35,382 nt of DNA, from assembly GCA_903843705.1 (NCBI GenBank), contig CAIMQW010000070.1:1-35382 (forward strand), in the 5' to 3' direction. The DNA is from an uncultured Holophagaceae bacterium (GTDB lineage Bacteria; Acidobacteriota; Holophagae; Holophagales; Holophagaceae). The notes below the pieces were generated by a model. That model saw only the letters and a program-made list of their open reading frames with translations, did no database searches and was not told the origin of the DNA. Every line of letters starts with the position of its first letter. The first letter of the stretch is position 1. Made by a program: the position numbers and the translations under genes. Below are positions 17,476-25,345 of the stretch, piece after piece.

Positions 17476-17925
17476 CTAAGCCTGGGGGGAATTCGGAACC
17501 CGGTCCTTGGCTTCCTTCTTATGCCGGATGTTGATGAGTTGGAGATCCCGGATGGTGGCCTGGGTCATGGAGGTACTCACCTGACTCTTCACCGCGGACC
17601 AGGCGTCGTGGAGGGGGCAGGGGTGTTCGCCGTTGCAGGAGGGGAAGCCCATGACGCAGCCTTCCATGGCATCGGGTCCCTCCATGGCGGTCACCACCTC
17701 GCCGACGGTGATCCGGTGCGCGGGTCGTGTGAGGCGAAAGCCGCCCTTGGGGCCGCGCACCGAGGCCAGGATGTCGGCCTGCACCAGACCCTGGAGGATC
17801 TTCGCCAGGTAGGGCCCGGGCAGACCCAGGCGCGAGGAGAGGTCCTTGGCGAGACAGTAAGTCCCGTCCTCGGGCAGCGCCGCGAGGGCACGGAGAGCGT
17901 AGCCAGTGGCTGTCGAAAAGAGCAT
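17476..17925 (-). CDS. Rrf2-family regulator with probable Fe-S cluster (copy 1)
   Basis: The 149-residue protein has the Rrf2 winged-helix N-terminus (MLFSTATGYALRALAALPED) and the dimerisation helix LGLPGPYLAKILQGLVQADI followed by RGPKGGFRLTRPA. Three cysteines, C90, C97 and C103, form a CX6CX5C pattern (CVMGFPSCNGEHPC), similar to the CX5CX5C ligands of IscR and NsrR. It likely senses redox, nitric oxide or Fe-S status. It lies between a YwiC-like gene and moeA on the same strand. A weak imperfect inverted repeat (CCAGAATC/GATTCCAG, 17927-17950) sits just before its start. Confidence 0.88.
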   Translation of the reverse strand: MLFSTATGYALRALAALPEDGTYCLAKDLSSRLGLPGPYLAKILQGLVQADILASVRGPKGGFRLTRPAHRITVGEVVTAMEGPDAMEGCVMGFPSCNGEHPCPLHDAWSAVKSQVSTSMTQATIRDLQLINIRHKKEAKDRVPNSPQA

Positions 17926-18004
17926 TCCAGAATCCTTTTTCTGATTCCAGCTTCAGGGGAGGGGATTCCGGAGTCCAGCCCGGTTGTGACCTTTGACCAG
18001 AGAC

Positions 18005-18775
18005 TTAGCCCGCCAGGGCCCGCCACAGCAGCACCAGACCCACCGCGCTCAGGCCCCCTTCCCGCCAGCCGAGGGTCCGGGCTGCGAGGGGGCGCCAGGG
18101 CCGCATGGCCCGCAGGTAGAGCAGGCCCGTCCAGGCCGTCCACAGCAGGCCCGCGGGGCTTCGGGACGCGAGCAGCCAGGCCGAGGCCCCCAGCAGGAGC
18201 AGGTGCAGGGCGTGGGCGGAGAGCTTGCGGCGGGTCAGCTCCGCCCCCGCCAGGCCGTGGGCGTGGCCCAGGAGGCGCCGGACGTGGGCCAGGTTCGCCC
18301 CGCCCACCAGCGTGACGAGGACCCAGGCGCGTCCGGCCTCGGCCAGGGAGGCCCTGCCGGCGGTGAGCATGGCCGCCGCCAGTCCCGCGAAGGCGCCCTG
18401 GGCCGCGAGCTCCACCGCCAGGGAGCGCACCGCCCGCTGGGCATCGGCCCGCAGGGCCAGGAAGATCAGGGGCGCCACGGCGGCCAGGGGCACCAGGAAC
18501 CGCGGTCCCGCGAGGGTCAGGGCCTCGGCGCCGCAGGCCAGCGCCAGGCCGGTGCAGAGCAGGAGGGCCCGGACCTGCGCCCCGTCCCGCTGCCCCGTCC
18601 GCAGCCGGCGCAGAGGCGGCCGGGCCAGGAACAGACCCAGGGCCGCCAGGGCCAGACCGAGCCCCGCCGCCGTGGGCCGCAGCAGCAGCCCCAGGGCCAT
18701 GGGAAAGCCCAGCATGAACCAACTCCCGTGCTCCGTCGGAAGGAGGGTGCGCCAGGGGGGCAAGAATCGGGTCAT
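18005..18775 (-). CDS. YwiC-like membrane protein
   Basis: The 256-residue protein is strongly hydrophobic with about 7-8 membrane segments. Its N-terminus LLPTEHGSWFMLGFPMALGL fits the YwiC family motif (P-K-E-H-G-x-W). A further conserved-looking stretch is GGANLAHVRRLLGHAHGL. YwiC is of unknown function; in Bacillus its gene lies beside nitrate-respiration genes. Here it precedes an Rrf2 regulator (79-bp gap) and moeA, which would suit a link to molybdenum enzymes or nitrogen oxides. That link is inferred only from neighbours. Confidence 0.7.
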   Translation of the reverse strand: MTRFLPPWRTLLPTEHGSWFMLGFPMALGLLLRPTAAGLGLALAALGLFLARPPLRRLRTGQRDGAQVRALLLCTGLALACGAEALTLAGPRFLVPLAAVAPLIFLALRADAQRAVRSLAVELAAQGAFAGLAAAMLTAGRASLAEAGRAWVLVTLVGGANLAHVRRLLGHAHGLAGAELTRRKLSAHALHLLLLGASAWLLASRSPAGLLWTAWTGLLYLRAMRPWRPLAARTLGWREGGLSAVGLVLLWRALAG

Positions 18776-18837
18776 TTCAGGGATTTATCTCCGAAATACA
18801 GTCTGCCCGGGTGGTGGTCTCGAGGAAAGCTGTCTTT

Positions 18838-18880
18838 GCCACCGATGAATACCGATAAAAGCTGATGAAAAGCTGATCAG
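18838..18880. repeat. Degenerate short tandem repeat between the acyl-CoA synthetase and ywiC genes
   Basis: Units of CCGATGAA / CCGATAAA and two copies of AAAAGCTGAT follow each other, ending in the palindrome GCTGATCAGC that overlaps the stop codon of the synthetase gene. The pattern resembles intergenic GATGAA-type repeats seen in many genomes. No other clear feature was found in the 101-bp gap. Confidence 0.35.
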
Positions 18881-21015
18881 CGCTCGCTCGCAAGGAGGGT
18901 CAGGCCTTCGAGGGCTTCTTCCATGGTGAGGAACACGGGCAGGCCCGCGGCGCGGAGGGCGGCGCGATAGGCGTCGTAGAGGGGGCCGCCCTCCACCGCC
19001 ACACCGATCCCCTTCCCGCTGGCGCGGGCCAGCTCGGCCAGGGCGGTGGCGAAGGCTGCGCCGGCCGCGGGGTCAGCGGTGTCCAGGCGCTTGGTCAGCG
19101 GCACCAGGCCCACCAGCAGCACCTCCGCCTCGGTGGCCAGCAGCAGGCGGGCCGCGGCCAGGTAGGCGGCCTCGTCGGCCATGGGCGTGAGGTCCAGGGG
19201 CAGCCGTGCACTCACCAGGCCCTCGAGGCCCTGGGCTGTCAGGGTGGCGGCCAGGGCGGTGGTCTCCGCCGCCGTCAGCTGCGCGCCACGGCAGGCGCCG
19301 CCCATCAGGTCGGCTGACACCACGGACTCGAAGCCGGCGTTGGTCATCACGGCCACGGTGGCGGGACGGCCCTCGGGGTAGGCCCCCAGCCAGGCCAGGC
19401 CGGCGTCGAATGCCTCCAGGCGCTCCGCCAGGATCGCTCCGGCCCGGCGCAGCAGGCTGGCCTGCAGGGCGTGGTCACCGGCCAGGGCGCCGGTGTGGCT
19501 GCTGGCGGCGGCCATGCCCTCCTGGCTGCGGCCGCCCTTGTAGATCAGGACGCGGCGGCCCGAGGCGCGCAGGGCGCGGACGGCCTCGGCCGTGGCCTGG
19601 AGGTCGCCGGGGGCGAAGCCCTCCAGGTAGGCGCCCACCACCTGGACGGCGGGGTCCGTGGCGAAGCCCCGCAGGAAGTCCGAGCAGCGCAGGTCCATCT
19701 GGTTGCCAATGGCCACGGCGGCGCGCAGGCGGAGCTCCCCGCGGCGGCTCAGCCGGGTGATCAGGAAGGCGCCGCTCTGGCTCAGCAGGGCCAGGGGGCC
19801 GGGCAGGGCATTCAGCGGCAGCTTTTCCTCGGGGATGAAGAAGGTGTTGAGGCCCAGGTCGGGGCTGAAGAGGCCCAGGCCGTTGGGCCCCACCAGGGCC
19901 GGGGTCCACTGGCCCGCGCGGCGGTGCGCGTCGAGGCAGGCCAGCAGCCGCGCGCCGAGGCCTTCGGTGTCCGCGCCGTCGCCCAGGCCACCGGCCACCA
20001 GGTAGACCACCGTGGCGCCGCCGCCCTGGCGGCAGAGCTGCTCCACGGCCTCCAGGGTCTGAGGGGCGGGCAGGGAGAGGATCAGCTGATCCGTGGGCGC
20101 AGCGGCGAGCTCGGCCACGGAGGCCACGCATGGCAGACCGAGGAACTCCGCCGCGCCGGGCTTGAGGATGCGCAGGGCGCCCTCGGGCAGTCGGGATGTG
20201 CGGACATTCTCCAGGATGATGCGGCCCACGGTGCCTTCGCGGCTGGAGACACCGGCGATCACCAGGCTGCGAGGATTCAGCAGAGCCTGGTACCAGGCTG
20301 GATCCGGCGCGGTGGGTGCGGAGGCAGCTGCGTATTCCAGGGTTCCCACGCCGTCCAGGGCCGTGGGCAGGCCGTCGCCGTCCAGCACCACGGGGTTCAG
20401 CTCCAGCAGGGTGACGCCCGCGCGCTCCAGGCCAACGGCCGCGCGCCACAGGCCCTGCAGGAAGGCCAGCAGCTTCGCTTCGTTCGTGAGGGCCTCGGTG
20501 CCGCGCTGGCGGCCCAGCCAGGTGCGGCCGAGCCAGTGGCCGCCCAGCTCCGCCAGTGCCTGCTCCGGGGTGGTGAAGGCCAGGGGCCAGAGCAGGGGCG
20601 GGGCCAGGGCGCCCCAGGCATCGGCCTGGAGGCCGCCGATGCCGCAGACCACCAGCCAGCCCGCCTCGGGGTCGCGCTTGAGGGAGATCAGGGCTTCCGT
20701 GGGCAGGCCCGCCAGGCGGCGGAAGGGCACCTGCTCGCACACGAGGCCGCCGATCCAGGGCAGCTCCGCCACCAGCTGCCGCATGGCCTTGGCCTTGGTC
20801 GCCAGGGCCTCGGGCTCGAAGGGGCCGAAGTGCAAGGCACCGCGATCGGACTTGTGCCACAGACCGTCGGCTAGGCCCTTCAGCACGATGGGTTCACCCG
20901 GGGCGAAGGGCAGGGGCCCCGCCTCCAGGAACCCGTGCCGAGGCACGCGCAGCCCCGCCGCGGCCAGGAGGGCGTAGGCCTGCGCTTCGTGGAGGAAGCC
21001 CGAGGCCCCGGCCAC
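18877..21015 (-). CDS. ADP-forming acyl-CoA synthetase, fused subunits in beta-alpha order
   Basis: The 712-residue protein joins an N-terminal ATP-grasp (beta) part to a CoA-binding/ligase (alpha) part. The beta part shows LHEAQAYALLAAAGLRVPRH and KGLADGLWHKSDRGALHFG. The alpha part begins near LLNPRSLVIAGVSSREGTVG and holds the phosphohistidine H507 in ASSHTGALAGDHA. These enzymes convert acyl-CoA plus ADP and Pi to acid, CoA and ATP. Many fused homologues have the alpha part first, so the order is notable. The start is GTG with an SD (GGGAG), one base after the iorB stop. The operon context suggests arylacetyl-CoA as substrate. Confidence 0.88.
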   Translation of the reverse strand: MAGASGFLHEAQAYALLAAAGLRVPRHGFLEAGPLPFAPGEPIVLKGLADGLWHKSDRGALHFGPFEPEALATKAKAMRQLVAELPWIGGLVCEQVPFRRLAGLPTEALISLKRDPEAGWLVVCGIGGLQADAWGALAPPLLWPLAFTTPEQALAELGGHWLGRTWLGRQRGTEALTNEAKLLAFLQGLWRAAVGLERAGVTLLELNPVVLDGDGLPTALDGVGTLEYAAASAPTAPDPAWYQALLNPRSLVIAGVSSREGTVGRIILENVRTSRLPEGALRILKPGAAEFLGLPCVASVAELAAAPTDQLILSLPAPQTLEAVEQLCRQGGGATVVYLVAGGLGDGADTEGLGARLLACLDAHRRAGQWTPALVGPNGLGLFSPDLGLNTFFIPEEKLPLNALPGPLALLSQSGAFLITRLSRRGELRLRAAVAIGNQMDLRCSDFLRGFATDPAVQVVGAYLEGFAPGDLQATAEAVRALRASGRRVLIYKGGRSQEGMAAASSHTGALAGDHALQASLLRRAGAILAERLEAFDAGLAWLGAYPEGRPATVAVMTNAGFESVVSADLMGGACRGAQLTAAETTALAATLTAQGLEGLVSARLPLDLTPMADEAAYLAAARLLLATEAEVLLVGLVPLTKRLDTADPAAGAAFATALAELARASGKGIGVAVEGGPLYDAYRAALRAAGLPVFLTMEEALEGLTLLASER

Positions 21016-21016
21016 C

Positions 21017-21616
21017 CTAGGCTCCCGTCTTGGCCGGAGCGAGCCCGCGTCCGGCTTCGAAGGCTGCGAGGTTACGCTTGGTGATCAGGGAGCCTTTGGG
21101 CTCAAAGCGCTGGGCGATGACTTCGCGCCAGGTGCTGTTGGGCACGGGCAGGAAGGTCGAGGCCAGGCCCAGCAGGACCATGCCGCCCGCCTGGCGATGG
21201 TTGAGCCGGCGGGCTAGGTCCTCGGTATCGACGAGGTGTGCGCCGCGCACGGCCTTCAGGGCCGCGTAGACGTCGGCCAGGGGTGGGTAGCCGTCCATGT
21301 CCAGCTGGGGTTCCTCGGAGACCACCAGGTGGCCGTTCACGCGCAGCATGGCCACATAGCGCAGGGCCTCGAGGGGCTCCAGGGCGATGAGCAGCTCCGC
21401 GCTGCCTTCGTCGATGATGGGCGAGCTGAGGGGCACCTCGGCGTAGCAGACCTGGGCGTGGACGCTGCCGCCCCGCTGGCTCATGCCGTGGATCTCCGAC
21501 TGCAGGGTGAAGAGGCCGGTTCGGCGCAGGGCTTCGAGGACGATCTGAGCCAGGGACAGGACGCCCTGGCCGCCGACGCCGCAGAGGACAATGCCGTGGA
21601 CGCGGGGTTCACTCAT
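21017..21616 (-). CDS. iorB: Indolepyruvate:ferredoxin oxidoreductase, beta subunit
   Basis: The 199-residue protein is the gamma-type domain of 2-oxoacid:ferredoxin oxidoreductases. It shows GIVLCGVGGQGVLSLAQIVL at the N-terminus and the QSEIHGMSQRGGSVHAQVCY block, both typical of IorB. It pairs with IorA to oxidise arylpyruvates to aryl-CoA. Its ATG overlaps the iorA stop by 4 nt (ATGA), so translation is coupled. Confidence 0.93.
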   Translation of the reverse strand: MSEPRVHGIVLCGVGGQGVLSLAQIVLEALRRTGLFTLQSEIHGMSQRGGSVHAQVCYAEVPLSSPIIDEGSAELLIALEPLEALRYVAMLRVNGHLVVSEEPQLDMDGYPPLADVYAALKAVRGAHLVDTEDLARRLNHRQAGGMVLLGLASTFLPVPNSTWREVIAQRFEPKGSLITKRNLAAFEAGRGLAPAKTGA

Positions 21617-23274
21617 GGCTGGACCTCCGGGGTGCAGCAGGCCTGCTCGAGGCGGGCCTTCTCATCGCGATCATGCGCCTTCAGGACGCCCCGGCGCAGG
21701 GACTGGATGCACTCCCGCCGGAACACGAGCACCGAGGGGCCGGGGTACTGCAGCGCCTCCTCCACCGCCCGCACGTTGACCAGATGCTGTTTCGGCAGCG
21801 GCGCCAGCACCTGGACCTGGGCCTCGGGAACACCAAGGCCCAGCACCATGCGCTCAACCTGATCCAGGGCCTGGCTAGGCTGCTGGCCCGTCATGCCCAC
21901 TACGCGGTTGTCGAGGATCAGGACGGTGATGTTCGCGCTGGCATCGACTGCGGTGAGCAAGGCTGGCAGGCCGCTGTGACCGAAGGTGGAGTCGCCGATG
22001 ACCGCCACCGCGGGGGTCTGGCCCGCCAGGGCCGCCCCCACCGCCATGCTGATGCTGGCGCCCATCTCGACCACGGCATGGAGGGCGCTCAGGGGTTCCT
22101 GGGCCGCCAGGGTGTAGCAGCCGATGTCGCCGAAGACCCGGGCCTCGGGGTGCCCCAGGTTCTTCAGGGCCTCCTGCAGGGCTTCGAAGGCGTCCAGGTG
22201 GCCGCAGCCATCGCAGAAGCGGGGGGCCCGGATGGGCAGGTCGAGGCTGCTGGGGGCCTTGCCCGCTTCGGTTTCCAGTGCCAGGGCTTCTTTCAGTTGC
22301 CGGGGGGTGAGCTCGCCGGTGCGGGAGATGGTCCCGTCTAGGCGGCCATGGATCTGGCAGGTTCCGCGCAGACCCAGCCGGGCCTCGAGCACCGGGTAGT
22401 CCTCTTCAAAGACATAGGCCTCGTCCACCTCCGCCAGGAAGGCGGCCTCGAGCGCGGGGTCCACGGGGTAGGCGGCGATCTCCAGGCGGGGCAGCGCGGC
22501 CAGGGCCGGGTGCTCCAGGGCCAGCTGCTGGAAGTAGGCCCGACCCATGCCGGCCACGACCACGCCCCGGCGGTCGGTGCCGGCGACCAAGGTGTTCATG
22601 GCCCGCAGCTCCTGGAGCATCCGCGGCTGCTTCGCCAGCAGCTCGACGTAGCGGTGCCGGGCGTTGGAGGGGATCAGCACCCAGTCCTGGACGCTCTCCC
22701 GGGGCACCACGCCGAGGCCCGTGGGGGTCAGGGTCGGCTGCCGGGTCAGGGCCGCGCGGCAGTGGGCCAGGCGCGTGACCAGGCGCACCATGACGGGCAC
22801 CCCGAGTGCTTCCGACAGTTCAAAGGACCTCAGGGTGAAGTCATAACATTCCTGCACGGTGCTGGGTTCCAGGCAGGGCAGCCAGGCGAACTCGGCCAGC
22901 CGGCGGCTGTCCTGCTCGTTCTGGCTGCTATGCATGCCCGGATCATCGGCCACCAGCAGCACCAGGCCGCCACGCACGCCGGTCAAGGCCGAGTTGGCGT
23001 AGGCGTCCAGCGCCACGTTCAGGCCCACGTGCTTCATGGTCACCAGGGTCCGGTGCCCGGCGTAGCTCACGCCTAGGGCCAGGTCGTAGGCCACCTTCTC
23101 ATTGGCGGCCCACTGCGCTACCCGCCCTTCAGGTTCGGCGCGAATCATGGCCTCGACAAACTCGAAGCCTTCCGTCGAGGGCGTGCCCGGATAACCGAAC
23201 GCGCCCTTGATGCCGGCGTCAAAGGCGGCACAACCCACCGCCTCCGCTCCCAGGGCCAGGGTGCCATCCATCAT
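21613..23274 (-). CDS. iorA: Indolepyruvate:ferredoxin oxidoreductase, alpha subunit lacking the ferredoxin domain
   Basis: The 553-residue protein has the pyrimidine/transketolase-like N-terminal part (AAFDAGIKGAFGYPGTPSTE), VTMKHVGLNVALDAYANSAL, and the TPP domain with FCDGCGHLDAFEAL, GDIGCYTLAAQEPL and the TPP motif VIGDSTFGHSG. It ends at ACCTPEVQP shortly after FRRECIQSLRR, with no CxxCxxCxxxCP motifs. Canonical IorA carries two [4Fe-4S] clusters there. The frame is open to 23334, but the ATG at 23274 follows an SD (GGAGG, 23284-23280). It is the first gene of iorA-iorB-acyl-CoA synthetase. Confidence 0.92.
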   Translation of the reverse strand: MMDGTLALGAEAVGCAAFDAGIKGAFGYPGTPSTEGFEFVEAMIRAEPEGRVAQWAANEKVAYDLALGVSYAGHRTLVTMKHVGLNVALDAYANSALTGVRGGLVLLVADDPGMHSSQNEQDSRRLAEFAWLPCLEPSTVQECYDFTLRSFELSEALGVPVMVRLVTRLAHCRAALTRQPTLTPTGLGVVPRESVQDWVLIPSNARHRYVELLAKQPRMLQELRAMNTLVAGTDRRGVVVAGMGRAYFQQLALEHPALAALPRLEIAAYPVDPALEAAFLAEVDEAYVFEEDYPVLEARLGLRGTCQIHGRLDGTISRTGELTPRQLKEALALETEAGKAPSSLDLPIRAPRFCDGCGHLDAFEALQEALKNLGHPEARVFGDIGCYTLAAQEPLSALHAVVEMGASISMAVGAALAGQTPAVAVIGDSTFGHSGLPALLTAVDASANITVLILDNRVVGMTGQQPSQALDQVERMVLGLGVPEAQVQVLAPLPKQHLVNVRAVEEALQYPGPSVLVFRRECIQSLRRGVLKAHDRDEKARLEQACCTPEVQP

Positions 23275-23565
23275 GTGAACCTCCAGTGTTTTCAGGCCGG
23301 AAGTATGTTGGGCAGGGCAAGTGTCTGGGGTCACAGGACCTCAGGAAGGCTCATATGGGGCCAGGTAGCGCAGACCGGTGCCGATAAACGGCGGTCCTCC
23401 AGGCGTTCGGCACCGGGCTATGGTATCGGTTGAGGGTTCCCTCCAGAGGCTGGAAACCATGCTTTTCCCGGCCAGGGCCACCGTCGAGGGAGGGGGTCCT
23501 GGAGCCCATTTCTAACCCCCGCGAAGGTGTCAATCCAGGCTTCGGAGCCCATGACCTGGGGACCC

Positions 23566-23581
23566 AGTGCCAAAGGTCACA
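23566..23581 (+). promoter_or_regulatory. Near-consensus CRP-like site upstream of the cytochrome operon
   Basis: AGTGC-CAAAGG-TCACA matches GTGA-N6-TCAC in seven of eight core bases. It lies upstream of the candidate promoter at 23622-23650. One-mismatch sites are expected by chance about a dozen times in this window, so this alone is weak. Confidence 0.35.
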
Positions 23582-23609
23582 AGTTTGTCGGCATTGGCCC
23601 GAGTCGTTG

Positions 23610-23650
23610 TTGACAAAAAGGTTGTCAAAGTCGATATTGTGCCATTCATT
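23610..23650 (+). promoter_or_regulatory. Operator-like palindrome and candidate promoter of the cytochrome operon
   Basis: TTGACAA-AAAGG-TTGTCAA (23610-23628) is a perfect 7-bp inverted repeat with a 5-bp spacer. Its right arm forms a possible -35 (TTGTCA, 23622-23627), with TTCATT (23645-23650) 17 bp downstream as a weak -10. A protein on the palindrome would block this promoter. The leader to the porin ATG would then be about 310 nt. Confidence 0.45.
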
Positions 23651-23971
23651 CGAATTGAAAAATCATTAAAAATAAATAACTTACAAATTCAAAAGCTATG
23701 TCACCAAATTGTTGATTATTGCCACCAAACAACCATACAGGCATATCTTGACCTCACATTTCCTAGCTTGAGGTGCTCTGAACTTGGGCATAGTTTCGTT
23801 GCTGACTCCTGCATCGGCTTCACCCTTGAACTTTTCTCCAGCCTCCCCCGATTCCTCCGAGGCTCTGTGGCACCCGCGACACCCCCCGATGGATCCAGGG
23901 AACCAGTCACCACGCTCCATTCGTCTTCCAGAACGGCCCCAAGCACCGAGCACTACGAGAAGAGGCGAATC

Positions 23972-25345
23972 ATGAAACGACACACCCATGTGGCCCTGAT
24001 TGCCACCCTGATGTCTGCCACGGCCTGGGGCCAGGAGGTGAGCCTCTACGGCACCACCATGGCCCAGATGTGGAAGTCGGAGGACCCGGGCTTCAATAAG
24101 GCTACCTTCACGCCGGCCACCCAGTATCTGGGCATCGACGCCACCAAACTGGGCTCGGACAACCTGTCCCTGCACCTCTTCGGTTGGGGCAAGACCGACC
24201 TCAGCGACTCCACCAACTTCGACGGCACGAAGACTGCCGGCTACCTGAACTACGGCTACCTCCAGTACCAGTTCAGCAAGGCCAACGCCGAGATCAAGGC
24301 GGGCCGCTTCACCACGAACCAGAGCACCGGCTTCGAGCAGGTCGACGGCGTCAGCGCCCGGACGGACCTCCGCGGCGGCTTCACTCTGTCTGGTTTCGCC
24401 GGCAAGCCCGTCATCTACAAGGCCGGGGATCTAGCACACCTGAGTGGGAGTGCCGCGCAGCACAACTACGATTTCCAGCGCGATGTCATCTTCGGCACCC
24501 GCCTCGGCTGGCGCCCCTCGACCACCGGTGAGATCGGGGTCTCCTACCTGCAGGACGGCAGCAAGATGGCCAAGGACCTGACCATCCCCCAGCCCGTCGA
24601 CTACACCCGCCGGCAACTGGGCCTCGACCTGACCTACGTGCCCGCCACCTTCCTCGACTTCCGCGGCCGCACGATCTACGACGTCGCCAACCAGCGTAGC
24701 AACATCGCTGAGAACGACTACACCGCCACCGTGAAGCTGGGTAGTCAGGTCTCCGTGGCCGGCAACTACGCCGAGCGTAACTTCCTCTACTACTACGCTG
24801 GCACCAACCTGCCGAGCCTCTTCCGCCAGACCGATAACGACCGGTTCAAGGGCTGGGGCGGCAACGTCACCTGGAACGCCCCTCTGTCGATTCAGCTGGT
24901 TGCCGACTACCGCCACACCCACCGCGAGACCTACGGTGATGTAAACAAGGTTGGCGGCGAGCTGCGCTGGGCCAATGCCGACAAGACCCTGCTGGTGGGT
25001 GCCAGCGGCCACGTCGCGAACGCCGCCAAGACCCTGGTGGTGGACTCCGCCGCCCCCTTCCGCAGCCTCTCCTACGGGGAAGCTCGCGCCTGGACCATGG
25101 TCACCAAGGGCAAGTTCACGGCCAGCCTGGACGGCATCCTGCAGAAGTACCGAGCGTCCAACCCCTACCTGAACGGCCTCAAGAACCTCTACGAGGTGGT
25201 CGGCTCGCTGGGCTACGAGGTAACCAAGAACGTGAAGGTGTCCGGCGATCTCAGCCACGCAACCACCGCCGTCTCCAAGAACGAGACCCGGGGGCTTCTG
25301 CGAGCCGAGTACCGCTTCGGCATGGCTAGCAAGGGAGGTCGTTAA
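23972..25345 (+). CDS. Outer-membrane beta-barrel porin of a cytochrome conduit
   Basis: The 457-residue protein has a signal peptide (MKRHTHVALIATLMSATAWG). The mature part is rich in alternating amphipathic strands with aromatic ends, for example NLSLHLFGWGKTDL, AGYLNYGYLQYQF and SIQLVADYRHTHRETYG. It ends in the strand TRGLLRAEYRFG before a short basic tail. No heme motifs are present. It is smaller than MtrB (about 650-700 residues) and closer in size to porins beside Geobacter multiheme clusters. The likely role is to sheathe a cytochrome wire through the outer membrane. The open frame begins at 23567, but the signal peptide fixes the start at 23972 (SD-like AGAGG). Its stop overlaps the next start (TAATG). 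Confidence 0.8.
   Translation: MKRHTHVALIATLMSATAWGQEVSLYGTTMAQMWKSEDPGFNKATFTPATQYLGIDATKLGSDNLSLHLFGWGKTDLSDSTNFDGTKTAGYLNYGYLQYQFSKANAEIKAGRFTTNQSTGFEQVDGVSARTDLRGGFTLSGFAGKPVIYKAGDLAHLSGSAAQHNYDFQRDVIFGTRLGWRPSTTGEIGVSYLQDGSKMAKDLTIPQPVDYTRRQLGLDLTYVPATFLDFRGRTIYDVANQRSNIAENDYTATVKLGSQVSVAGNYAERNFLYYYAGTNLPSLFRQTDNDRFKGWGGNVTWNAPLSIQLVADYRHTHRETYGDVNKVGGELRWANADKTLLVGASGHVANAAKTLVVDSAAPFRSLSYGEARAWTMVTKGKFTASLDGILQKYRASNPYLNGLKNLYEVVGSLGYEVTKNVKVSGDLSHATTAVSKNETRGLLRAEYRFGMASKGGR

Larger units (their letters stand above)
23275..23971. other. Long non-coding region between iorA and the cytochrome operon
   Basis: This 697-bp gap carries the promoters of two divergent operons. From left to right I see a partial CRP-like site (AGTGT-N6-TCACA, 23320-23335) 45 bp before iorA and a 9-bp inverted repeat CGGTGCCGA/TCGGCACCG (23376-23384 with 23407-23415). 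These are followed by another CRP-like site (23566-23581), the TTGACAA palindrome (23610-23628), and a markedly AT-rich stretch (about 23630-23770). The remaining 200 bp up to the porin ATG lack an obvious element. I found no credible small gene. Confidence 0.6.

Noticed and set aside
19471-20874. Long plus-strand frame opposite the ADP-forming synthetase
   Set aside because: Low-complexity Gln/Gly/Ala composition and no recognisable domain; the minus frame shows ATP-grasp and CoA-ligase motifs.
23376-23470. c-di-GMP (GEMM) riboswitch upstream of the cytochrome operon
   Set aside because: GEMM elements precede cytochrome genes in Geobacter, but I could not find the conserved core or receptor motifs; only a simple 9-bp inverted repeat is present.
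23351-23533. Small 60-residue minus-strand ORF between iorA and the porin
   Set aside because: No SD, no family resemblance, and it overlaps an inverted repeat; probably chance.
23593-23608. Sigma-54 promoter (TGGCCC with GTTGT downstream)
   Set aside because: The GG and GC elements do not have the required spacing and the -12 GC is missing.
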